Shown here: piece after piece, positions 51,830 through 59,137 of the stretch
Numbering within the stretch: position 1 is the stretch's first letter
Layout of the letters: each line of letters starts with the position of its first letter
From: Polyangia bacterium
Lineage (GTDB): Bacteria; Myxococcota_A; Polyangia; Fen-1088
Length of the DNA stretch: 64,000 nucleotides
Reading direction: 5' to 3'
NCBI GenBank assembly: GCA_036268875.1
Contig: DATATI010000020.1
Coordinates: 62,001-126,000, forward strand
Notes under the pieces: generated by a model
What the model saw: only the letters and a program-made list of their open reading frames with translations
What the model was told of the DNA's origin: nothing
Database searches by the model: none
Made by a program: the position numbers and the translations under genes

Positions 51830-53056
51830 ATGAGCATGGACAGCAGCGACGGTGACGCGGTCGACGTCACGGACGTTCTGATCATCGGCGGCGGGCCGGC
51901 CGGATCGACGGCGGCCAACTTGCTGGCCCAGGCCGGGCACCGCGTGCGCCTGCTGGAAAAAGAGGTCTTCCCGCGCTTTCACATCGGCGAATCGCTGCTG
52001 CCCATCGACCTGCCGATTTTTGCCCGGCTGGGCGTGTCGCTGCCCTTCGACCAGTTCATCCGCAAGGACGGCGCCGACTTCATCGACGAGGAGACCGGCC
52101 AGGCGGTGACCTTCACCTTCGCCGAGGGCCTGGAAGGCACGCCGAAGAGCGCGTACCAGGTGGAACGTTCGCGCTTTGATCACCAGTTGCTCCTGGGCGC
52201 CGAACGCCGCGGCGCCGAGGTTCGCCAGGGCGTGGCGGTGGCCGGCATCGAAACCGACGCCGCCGGGGCGCGGGTGCAGACCCGCGATGGCGCCGTCCAC
52301 CACGCCCGTTATGTCATCGACGCCACCGGGCAGGACGCGCTGCTGGCGCGCACCAACCGCACCGTGCAGCCGCTGAAGGGCTTCGGCATCGCGGCGGTGT
52401 TCCGCCACTACGACGGCCTCGCCCCGGCCATCGCCGACGAGCTGTACGCCAGCGGCAACATCAAGGTGCTGCTGGTGCCGATGGGCTGGATGTGGCTGAT
52501 CCCGCTGGCCGGCCGGCGCTTGAGCGTCGGCATCGTCAGCCAGCAGCCCGGCCTTTCGCCCAAGCTTCTGGCCGACGCCACCGCGCGCTCGCCGCTGATT
52601 GAGCGGTTGATCGCCGGCGCCACCACCAGCGAGCCGCGCATGATTCGCAACTTCAGCTACCGCAACCGCCGCGCCTACGGCGTGCGCTGGGGCTGCATCG
52701 GCGATGCCTCGTGCTTTCTGGATCCGGTGTTCTCGTCGGGCGTGTCGCTGGCCATGCTCGGGGCCGAGTTCTTGACCGATCGCTTGAGCCCGGCCCTGCG
52801 CGACGGGCGCGAGGCCGACGAGACCTTGCTGGCCGAACATTCAAAGCACATGGAGATCGGTTACCGCAGCTTCGCCGCATTGATTCACCGCTTTTACAAC
52901 CACGAGATGGTGCGGCGGCTGTTTTTCATCGACACCCGCGGCGAAGAACTTCGCTCGGGCATCACCAGCGTGCTGGCCGGTGATCTGTGGCGCAAAGAGA
53001 ACCCATTTCAACAAACGCTGTTGCGATCAGCCGGGCACGAGGCCTGGTCAGACTGA
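51830..53056 (+). CDS. FAD-dependent halogenase-like oxidoreductase
   Basis: 408 residues, 3 bases after the KS gene. FAD motif GGGPAGS at 20-26, the halogenase-family block FPRFHIGESLLP (about 46-57), and the signature WMWLIP at 220-225, which is WxWxIP, the motif of flavin-dependent halogenases. C-terminal GCIGDASCFLDPVFSSGVSLA binds the flavin. Xanthomonadins are brominated aryl polyenes, so a ring halogenation step is plausible. Some WxWxIP relatives are monooxygenases or reductases, so the activity is not settled. Confidence 0.88.
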   Translation: MSMDSSDGDAVDVTDVLIIGGGPAGSTAANLLAQAGHRVRLLEKEVFPRFHIGESLLPIDLPIFARLGVSLPFDQFIRKDGADFIDEETGQAVTFTFAEGLEGTPKSAYQVERSRFDHQLLLGAERRGAEVRQGVAVAGIETDAAGARVQTRDGAVHHARYVIDATGQDALLARTNRTVQPLKGFGIAAVFRHYDGLAPAIADELYASGNIKVLLVPMGWMWLIPLAGRRLSVGIVSQQPGLSPKLLADATARSPLIERLIAGATTSEPRMIRNFSYRNRRAYGVRWGCIGDASCFLDPVFSSGVSLAMLGAEFLTDRLSPALRDGREADETLLAEHSKHMEIGYRSFAALIHRFYNHEMVRRLFFIDTRGEELRSGITSVLAGDLWRKENPFQQTLLRSAGHEAWSD

Positions 53057-54141
53057 CGGCCGCCACAAGGACGCTTCGCCTGAAGACCATCACATCACAT
53101 CCGTTGTGGCAGCTCAGTCTCCTGCGCCTGCGCGAGATCGCGCGCGAGCCGGGCACGCTGTTCTGGGTCTTCGGTTTTCCCGTGCTGCTGGCCGCCGCGC
53201 TGGGCGTGGCGTTCAGCAACCAGAGCAAGCAGCCGGTGGTGGTCGGCGTGCTGGAGACGTCGCCGCCGACGGTGGACCATGCCCTGACCGCGGCCGGGAT
53301 CGACGTGCAGCGGCTGTCGGAATCCGCGGCGCGCGACAAGCTTCGCAACGGCCAGGTGCAGCTGGTCGTCGGCCAACCGCCGGCGACGGACGGCAAGAAC
53401 CCGGGCGGCGCGCTGGACTATCGGTTCGATCCGATGCGCCCCGAGGCGCGCCTGGCCCGCGCCGTCGTCGACCAGGCCTTGCAGCGGGCCGCCGGCCGCG
53501 CCGATCCGCTGGGCGTCACCGAACACCTGGTGCAAGAGCCTGGCTCTCGCTACATCGACTTTCTGGTCCCCGGCCTCATCGGCATGAACGTGATGTCCGG
53601 GTCGATGTGGGGCCTCGGCTGGGTGATCGTCAACATGCGCGTGCGCAAGGTGCTCAAGCGCCTGCTGGCCACGCCGATGCGGCGCTGGCAGCTTTTGTTC
53701 TCGCAGGTGACGGCGCGCCTGCTGGTGATTCCGTTCGAGGTGGGCGCGCTGGTCATTTTCGCGCGATTCATCTTTCACGTGCAGATGAACGGCTCGTGGC
53801 CGGCGTTCTGCACGGTGGTGCTGGCCGGCGCGCTGTCGTTCAGCGGCCTGGCCATTCTCGTTTCCAGCCGGGCGCAGAATCCCGAGACGGTCACCGGCCT
53901 CATGAACCTGGTGATGCTGCCGATGTTCATGCTGTCCGGTATTTTTTTCTCGTCGACGCGCTTTCCGCAGGCGCTGCGGCCGCTGGTGGCGCTGCTGCCG
54001 CTGACCGCGCTGAACGATGCCCTGCGCGCGGTGATGACCGACGGCGCGTCGCTGGCCGCGCTGGGCGCGCCGATGCTGGTGCTGGCCGGGTGGGGCCTGG
54101 TGGGCTGGCTGGCCGGACTGCGCGTCTTTCGGTGGGCCTGA
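52987..54141 (+). CDS. ABC-2 type transporter permease (start uncertain)
   Basis: A membrane permease with six helices (FPVLLAAALGVAF; GLIGMNVMSG; LLVIPFEVGALVIFARFIF; VLAGALSFSGLAILVSS; LMNLVMLPMFMLSGIFFSS; APMLVLAGWGLVGWL) and an extracytoplasmic domain after helix 1. The reading frame is open from a GTG at 52987 inside the oxidoreductase gene, but homologous-looking sequence begins near HPLWQLSLLRLREIAREP. A CTG at 53080 has AAGGA eight bases upstream; a TTG at 53104 is another option. No ABC ATPase gene is adjacent, so its partner is encoded elsewhere. Confidence 0.8.
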   Translation: MAQREPISTNAVAISRARGLVRLTAATRTLRLKTITSHPLWQLSLLRLREIAREPGTLFWVFGFPVLLAAALGVAFSNQSKQPVVVGVLETSPPTVDHALTAAGIDVQRLSESAARDKLRNGQVQLVVGQPPATDGKNPGGALDYRFDPMRPEARLARAVVDQALQRAAGRADPLGVTEHLVQEPGSRYIDFLVPGLIGMNVMSGSMWGLGWVIVNMRVRKVLKRLLATPMRRWQLLFSQVTARLLVIPFEVGALVIFARFIFHVQMNGSWPAFCTVVLAGALSFSGLAILVSSRAQNPETVTGLMNLVMLPMFMLSGIFFSSTRFPQALRPLVALLPLTALNDALRAVMTDGASLAALGAPMLVLAGWGLVGWLAGLRVFRWA

Positions 54142-54210
54142 TCACACCGACGGCGCGCAATCGTCTTTACCAAATTGTTCGGGCCCGCTACCTTGCCGGC
54201 CGGTGACCCG

Positions 54211-54921
54211 ATGAAAAAAATCTCCCTTGGTTTGCTTCTGTCGACCAGCGCCCTGGCACAACTTCTCGCCGCGGCGGCCCACGCGCAGACGGCGCCGGCG
54301 CCCGTACCGGCCGCCGCGCCCACGCCAGCACCTGAACCGGCAACGCCGTCCCCCGCCTATCCACCGCCGCCCGGATATGCGCTGCCACCGGGATCCCCGC
54401 CGCCCGCGTACGGCACCTATCCCGGTGGCCCACCGCCAGTCATCTATTCCAACGTGCCCGCTGTGGCGCCTGGCAACGGACCGGTGCTGCGTCTTTTCGC
54501 CGACAATCCGCGGGCGCGCATTCAACAGTTAAGCTTGAGCTGGCGCGACGTCTGCACCATGCCGTGCGGAACGACGGTCGATCCCACCGCGCTTTACCGC
54601 GTGGGCGGAGGCACCATCAACCCGTCCGAGCCATTCCACCTGCCCCGCCCGAACGGCGACGTGGTGGTGAAGGCCGCCACCGGATCAAAGGTGAAGAAGT
54701 GGGTGGGCTTCGGCCTGGGCATGGGTGGCATCGCGGCGGCGGCAGCGGGCGGACTTTTCCTGGCCGCCGGCAACAAGACCACCACCGACGAGTTCGGTAA
54801 CACCACGGTCAGCGACATCTACAAGACCGAAGGTTACGTCTACCTCATCACCGGCGCGATCTTGATGCTGGTCGGTTTCCCGATGTTCGCCTCGCAGTCC
54901 ACCTCGGTCGAGGTTCACTAG
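54211..54921 (+). CDS. Secreted/membrane protein with Pro-rich linker
   Basis: 236 residues from the ATG at 54211 (MKKISLGLLLSTSALAQLL, signal peptide with AHA-QTA cleavage). A Pro/Ala/Tyr linker (about 30-85) leads to a PEGA-like beta segment (RIQQLSLSWRDVCTMPCGTT, with two Cys) and a C-terminal pair of hydrophobic helices (GFGLGMGGIAAAAAGGLFL; YVYLITGAILMLVGFPMF). No catalytic motif. It follows the permease by 69 bases and may or may not belong to the cluster. Similar PEGA-like proteins are frequent in Myxococcota. Confidence 0.78.
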   Translation: MKKISLGLLLSTSALAQLLAAAAHAQTAPAPVPAAAPTPAPEPATPSPAYPPPPGYALPPGSPPPAYGTYPGGPPPVIYSNVPAVAPGNGPVLRLFADNPRARIQQLSLSWRDVCTMPCGTTVDPTALYRVGGGTINPSEPFHLPRPNGDVVVKAATGSKVKKWVGFGLGMGGIAAAAAGGLFLAAGNKTTTDEFGNTTVSDIYKTEGYVYLITGAILMLVGFPMFASQSTSVEVH

Positions 54922-54932
54922 GCGCGGCACGG

Positions 54933-56375
54933 TCAGGGGTGGGCCGGGGCCGGCGGCGCCGGCGGCCCGCCGTAAAAACCTTGTAAATAGGTGAGGCCGG
55001 CCGGCGTCTGCAACGGGCAGACCGAAAACAAGAGCCGGCTGCCCGGCCCCAGGCGATACGGCTGCTCCGTGGCCGTGACCGCCACGCCGGCCAGGTCAAG
55101 CTGGCTGTCGTCGAGCTCCAGCGCCACCGCCCCCCTCACCTGACCGCCGGTCATCATCAATTCGGACGCCTGCGCCACCACGCCGCCGCTGACCACGGCG
55201 TGCACCGCGCGGGCGCTGCTCCGGCGCAGCACCAGCTTGTCCGCGCGCACGTCCTCCAAGGTGACCCGGGCGCAGTCTTCCAGGACGATCGTGCCGTAAA
55301 GCCCCGGGCCAAAAAAGACATCGGCCTGCCCGTGGCAGGTGACGTCCCCGCGCGCCGCCAGCGCGGCCGGTGGCGGCGCCGCCAACAGGGGGTTGTCGGG
55401 CGCCATGAGGTGACCTTCGATCAAAGCCAGCAACCGCGCCGGCGCCTCTTCCATCGGAACGTGGCCGACGCCGTCCAGCACGGTCAACCGCGCGCGCGGC
55501 AAGCGATCGACCAGAAGTTGCCCGGTGCGCAGCGGAGCCACGTTGTCCTCCGCGCCCCAGATCAACGCGGTCGGCGCCTGGATCTTTTCCAGCACCGGCC
55601 CGAAGTTTTGCAGCACCAACCCCAGCGCAGCGATGGCCCCCGGATCACCGCGCAGCACTTGCTGGCGCAGCGGCCCGAACTGCATGATGAGCTCGGTGGC
55701 GGCGTCCAGCTTGCGGCCCTCGTCCATCACCGCCGCCGCCTTGTCCAGGGCCCACTCGGCCAGCTTGGGGAAAAAGCGCGCCGTGAGATCGGTGGCGCGA
55801 TGAACCTGGTGCGACAGCAATGCTTCGTGGTTCAAGATGCCGGCGGCGTCGATGACCACCAACCGGCGCACCTGCTGCGGATACATCGACGCGTGCAAAA
55901 GCGCGATCGCTCCGCCCATCGAATGCCCCAGCACGTCGACCCGCCCACCGGCATAGCGATCAATCAGCCGGGCCAGCACGGCCGCGTAGCGATCCGGGGT
56001 GTATTCAGCGTTGGCCCGCGTCGAGCGCCCGAACCCCGGCAGATCGAACAGCACCACCGTCCGCTGCGCCGCCAGTGTCGGCAGCAGCGGATAAAAATCG
56101 CGCACCCCTTTGTCGCCCAGCCCGTGCACCAGAAACAGCGGCGGCGCCGTCGGCGACGGGCGCGACGGCCCGGCGGTCAGCGCGTACATCGTGCCGCCGA
56201 AGACCTCGTCGGGAATGAAATGGCCACGCACGTTGGGCAGCCGCGCCACTTCGGGATCCACCGGCCCGGGATGATCGTCCGGCCGCGTGCGCAAGAGCGG
56301 CCGCGCCTCGCCGCACCCAATGAGCGCCGCCGCCCACAAAGCCAGCGTCGCTGTGCAGGCCCGTCGCGTCGTCAT
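54933..56375 (-). CDS. Alpha/beta-hydrolase lipoprotein with C-terminal beta-helix-like tail
   Basis: 480 residues from the ATG at 56375, which puts the lipobox ALIGC (Cys21) in place; an upstream start (56447) adds 24 residues. The hydrolase fold (about 55-325) has VHGLGDKG (oxyanion), S152 in LGHSMGGAI, D277 in WGAEDNVAP and H305 in GVGHVPMEE, a full triad. Residues about 345-465 are short repeating strands (VRADKLVLRRSSARAVHAVV) of right-handed-beta-helix style. It is convergent with the preceding gene. The substrate is unknown; surface-exposed esterase or lipase is the simplest guess. Confidence 0.88.
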   Translation of the reverse strand: MTTRRACTATLALWAAALIGCGEARPLLRTRPDDHPGPVDPEVARLPNVRGHFIPDEVFGGTMYALTAGPSRPSPTAPPLFLVHGLGDKGVRDFYPLLPTLAAQRTVVLFDLPGFGRSTRANAEYTPDRYAAVLARLIDRYAGGRVDVLGHSMGGAIALLHASMYPQQVRRLVVIDAAGILNHEALLSHQVHRATDLTARFFPKLAEWALDKAAAVMDEGRKLDAATELIMQFGPLRQQVLRGDPGAIAALGLVLQNFGPVLEKIQAPTALIWGAEDNVAPLRTGQLLVDRLPRARLTVLDGVGHVPMEEAPARLLALIEGHLMAPDNPLLAAPPPAALAARGDVTCHGQADVFFGPGLYGTIVLEDCARVTLEDVRADKLVLRRSSARAVHAVVSGGVVAQASELMMTGGQVRGAVALELDDSQLDLAGVAVTATEQPYRLGPGSRLLFSVCPLQTPAGLTYLQGFYGGPPAPPAPAHP

Positions 56376-56462
56376 CGTCGGCGCGAAGCATACCCTTAAC
56401 GCGCCGGTGACGATCGCGGCGGGGCGCCCGGACAATCGGTGTGCCATACTTGTTGGTCAGTC

Positions 56463-56831
56463 ATGGCCAGACGCTCTGAAGGTAACAAGCGCCGCCGCCG
56501 GTCCGACGACGTGGCCGTGATTTGCGGCCGCACGGACGACCAGGAGGGATTCCAGATCCTGCGTCGCCGCGCCAAAGATCAGCCGGTGGAGATGGGCACG
56601 CTCCGCCCGCTGCGCGAAGGCAAGAACATCGACGGCGAGGTGATCAGCCTGAAACCGCGCGCCGACTATCCATTCGTCTGCGACGTCAAGGTCGAGCTGG
56701 CGAGCCCGCACCCGGAACGGGCCGGCGTCGAAGACGCGCCGAGCGGACCGGCGCAGGTGGCCAGCGAGGATTACCGGCGGGGGTGGGATGCGGTCTGGGG
56801 CCGCGCGAGCCGGGCCGAGAAAATGAACTGA
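56463..56831 (+). CDS. Small conserved-looking cytoplasmic protein
   Basis: 122 residues from the ATG at 56463. A very basic N-terminus (MARRSEGNKRRRRSDD) precedes a beta-rich core (VAVICGRTDDQEGFQILRRR; GEVISLKPRADYPFVCDVKV) and a C-terminus ending GWDAVWGRASRAEKMN. The basic head suggests nucleic-acid or ribosome contact. Divergent from the hydrolase gene. I do not recognise the family. Confidence 0.7.
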   Translation: MARRSEGNKRRRRSDDVAVICGRTDDQEGFQILRRRAKDQPVEMGTLRPLREGKNIDGEVISLKPRADYPFVCDVKVELASPHPERAGVEDAPSGPAQVASEDYRRGWDAVWGRASRAEKMN

Positions 56832-56844
56832 AGGCGTGCTTCGT

Positions 56845-57063
56845 CTATCGCGACTGGCGGGACTGGGATTGCCAGCCTTCTCGTCGCAGGTTGGCTTCTT
56901 CGATGGTCCGGTTGCGGTAAACCCCCGGAGGCCAGCGACGGCGGGCGAGACGTAACGACAGCGCCATCCACCTGGTCACCCGTCGCCAAAGTTGCGGGTC
57001 CTTGGGATCGGTCCGATCAGGCGCCGGCATCTCGGAGACATCGCGAAACTTTCTAATGGGCAT
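56845..57063 (-). CDS. Small protein paired with nucleotidyltransferase gene
   Basis: 72 residues starting MPIRKFRDVSEMPAP and ending in a basic helical region (GVYRNRTIEEANLRREGW). Its ATG lies in the stop of the frameshifted nucleotidyltransferase gene (TGATG), the standard arrangement of this pair. Such MPIRKFR-type peptides next to a nucleotidyltransferase-like gene look like a toxin-antitoxin or defence pair, but which role this one plays is not known. Confidence 0.65.
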   Translation of the reverse strand: MPIRKFRDVSEMPAPDRTDPKDPQLWRRVTRWMALSLRLARRRWPPGVYRNRTIEEANLRREGWQSQSRQSR

Positions 57064-57532
57064 CAGTCGTCTCCCAGCTTGAACTCGCGTCGCAAGCGAT
57101 CGGCGTCCGCGCGGTCCTGCGGCCGTACCGTGTCCTTCTTCATGCGATACAACATCCGCGGGTCGCCACCGGAACAGCCGTTCCGTCCACATCTGCGCTC
57201 TCCGATTCGATGGCTTCAAAATCGAATGCCTCTCCAAGCCGCGCCAGTATGTCGATTGAAAATCCGCCCGCCGGGGGAACGTATTGGATCGCCGGGTATT
57301 CGCCCACCAGATCCTCCGCCGATATCTTCTCAATCTCGGGATCGCTGAAAACCGAGCCCAGCGCCGCTTTCAGGCGTTCCACGTTCTGAGGCTGCGGATC
57401 GACGACGAGGTCCAGGTCTTCGGTGGCCCTGACCAGACCGTGGAGATTGAGAGCAATCCCCCCCACCACCTTGTAGCGCACCCCCTCGCGCGCGAGGGCG
57501 CGAAATAGCTCGGCGATGAGGTCGCGATCCAT
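57063..57532 (-). pseudogene. Frameshifted nucleotidyltransferase-like gene
   Basis: Starts MDRDLIAELFRALAREGVRY at 57532, with the nucleotidyltransferase core VVGGIALNLHG and TEDLDLVVDPQP (GG/S plus DxD-like). The frame breaks near 57157-57163: the C-terminus in the current frame ends in ATRGCCIA and a stop, whereas one added C restores a conserved-looking end (RMLYRMKKDTVRPQDRADA...KLGDD) that stops at 57063-57065, in the ATG of the next gene. Either the gene is broken or one base is missing from the assembly. The fold resembles the AbiEii/MNT-like or DUF6036 group. Confidence 0.75.
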
Positions 57533-57896
57533 GGTTCGACTCGATCCTAACAGCGATCCCGGACCGTCGCTCGTTCTCGATAGAATCAACGTTTTCTCCC
57601 CATGCGTCGCCGGCAGAAAGCCGTCCAAAGAGCTTTACGACCTCATCGCTGAGCATTCGGGCTGCGGCGACTCGACCGCCGACCTTCCTGACGCAGCTCA
57701 ATCGTTGGAAGGTTTCAAGAAAGCACCATTACCCTTTAGCCGACAAATCATCCTGCGCCTCGCATTGGCGTTTTTTTGCCTTTGGATCACCATTGTGCCC
57801 ATCGCCAAGAGCATCGATCGGGAACGGCTCAATATTAGTCCGGGTCAGGGATCGGCTCACATCCGCTTCGCCGGCGAGAAAGTCCCGCGTCTTTCG
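57533..57896 (-). other. 364-base gap between the broken gene and the Rhs-linked lipoprotein
   Basis: No credible gene on either strand. Part is AT-richer (57760-57850), with a short hydrophobic reading on the plus strand that lacks a start and a family. It may be a remnant of a decayed gene; I see nothing firm. Confidence 0.3.
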
Positions 57897-58697
57897 CTAC
57901 AACGGAATCGTTACCTGACGGTCAGAGCGCCAGTCCTCACATATTTCTTCGAACGCAGAATATGTCATTGTGTCTATTTCTTCCGTCCCATCGTAGAAGC
58001 TCAGCGTTGCAGTCGCGATTCCATCTGCACTGTAGGTCGTGGTCGACTGACGCTCAGCACATCCACCTCCTTTGTTCGTCACCGTGCGAGCGCCGTCATC
58101 GTAGATCGCAGTCCAGACTCCATTTGTGCAAAAGCCAAGGGCATCCGTATAGGTCGCAGTCTTGTTTCGCCCAAGCCAATCCCAACTATCGAATCGATAG
58201 GTCCAGGGCGAATACTTGATGTCGGATGCGCAAGCAGGCGCCGACACAGTCGCAGTGTCTGACAATTGACGTCCGGTATCGTCAAAGTCGTTTGCGTCTA
58301 AAAAATCGACATTGCAGTATGGGTTGTACTGGGTTGCAGCCGAGTATGTGGTGCTCTTCGCGGTCGATTTTCCGATCGGTCGATTCGAAATAACCGCGTC
58401 GTGAATCGTGGCCCAGGTCGTCGTTGAATGAGTAACAACGTCTTGTGTGGTTGTCCCGTCAGGATTTTTCGACCCTGGGGTGGTCATCGTGCAACTGACG
58501 GTCAACGATGGACCATCGAAATGGCAGGTGCTCGTCGTCACCGACAAGGGCGGCGGCGTCACGGTACTCCCCCCAATGATCTGTTTTGTCGTCGAAAAAG
58601 CGGCGGGCAATCTTCGGCATGGCGTCCGATTTGTGTCTCCACAACCGACTGACACTACGCACCACAGAAGAGGGCACAACACAGTCCTATACAACAT
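57897..58697 (-). CDS. Lipoprotein encoded beside the Rhs gene
   Basis: 266 residues from the ATG at 58697 (MLYRTVLCPLLWCVVSVGCG, lipobox VSVGC). The body is beta-rich with Thr/Ser-rich strands (TATYTDALGFCTNGVWTAIYD; TTTYSADGIATATLSFYDG) that resemble YD-repeat-type strands. Cys pairs (ACASD, GFCTNG, GGGCAERQ) suggest disulfides. Less GC-rich than the rest of the window. It lies downstream of the Rhs gene, the place of accessory or immunity genes, but no family is recognised. Confidence 0.75.
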   Translation of the reverse strand: MLYRTVLCPLLWCVVSVGCGDTNRTPCRRLPAAFSTTKQIIGGSTVTPPPLSVTTSTCHFDGPSLTVSCTMTTPGSKNPDGTTTQDVVTHSTTTWATIHDAVISNRPIGKSTAKSTTYSAATQYNPYCNVDFLDANDFDDTGRQLSDTATVSAPACASDIKYSPWTYRFDSWDWLGRNKTATYTDALGFCTNGVWTAIYDDGARTVTNKGGGCAERQSTTTYSADGIATATLSFYDGTEEIDTMTYSAFEEICEDWRSDRQVTIPL

Positions 58698-58832
58698 TCG
58701 AACTCTCCATTCGTTTAGTCCAAGCACCGGAAAGGTTCGCCCCACTGAGTTTTATCGCCGCTGCCGACGATGACCGGCAATACGACTGGATGATCCGGCG
58801 AGGCGCTTTTGATCCCAAGCGAAAGGCGGGTG

Positions 58833-59137
58833 TTAGGAATTGACGTTTCGTGACCACACACGATAGGCCGCATTCAGAATACCTGCGCCAATGCCAGCGA
58901 CCACGCCGACGGCCATAAAAATTCAGACCTTTGAAGATCCGCAACCTCACTATTGGACGCAAACACGCGCGTGCCGTGTTGCACAGATATCTGATGTATC
59001 CGGCCTGAGCTTGGGTCTGCAATTCGAGGCAATCGTGCTGCATACGACATTTCTAAATATATTCCTCTCCCCAGTGCCACGAAGAATACCGACGCAAGGA
59101 TCACTATGATCATCTTGAGAATCAACGTCGATTTCAC
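58833..59137 (-). CDS. Membrane protein fused to the Rhs C-terminus, frameshifted end
   Basis: The last 87 residues of the Rhs frame, from a GTG (59137) or ATG (59113), read as an independent small membrane protein: MIIVILASVFFVALGRGIYLE, then RIADPSSGRIHQISVQHGT. At 58917-58921 a five-A run (T run on the coding strand) coincides with a frame change. Adding one T gives FMAVGVVAGIGAGILNAAYR..., a second helix ending at a TAA at 58833, whereas the present frame ends in LWPSAWSLALAQVF. The position after an Rhs C-terminus suits an immunity-type membrane protein. Confidence 0.6.

Noticed and set aside
57516-58262. A 248-residue plus-strand frame with a hydrophobic stretch
   Set aside because: It starts inside the nucleotidyltransferase gene and ends antisense to the lipoprotein gene; no start signal and no conserved look.
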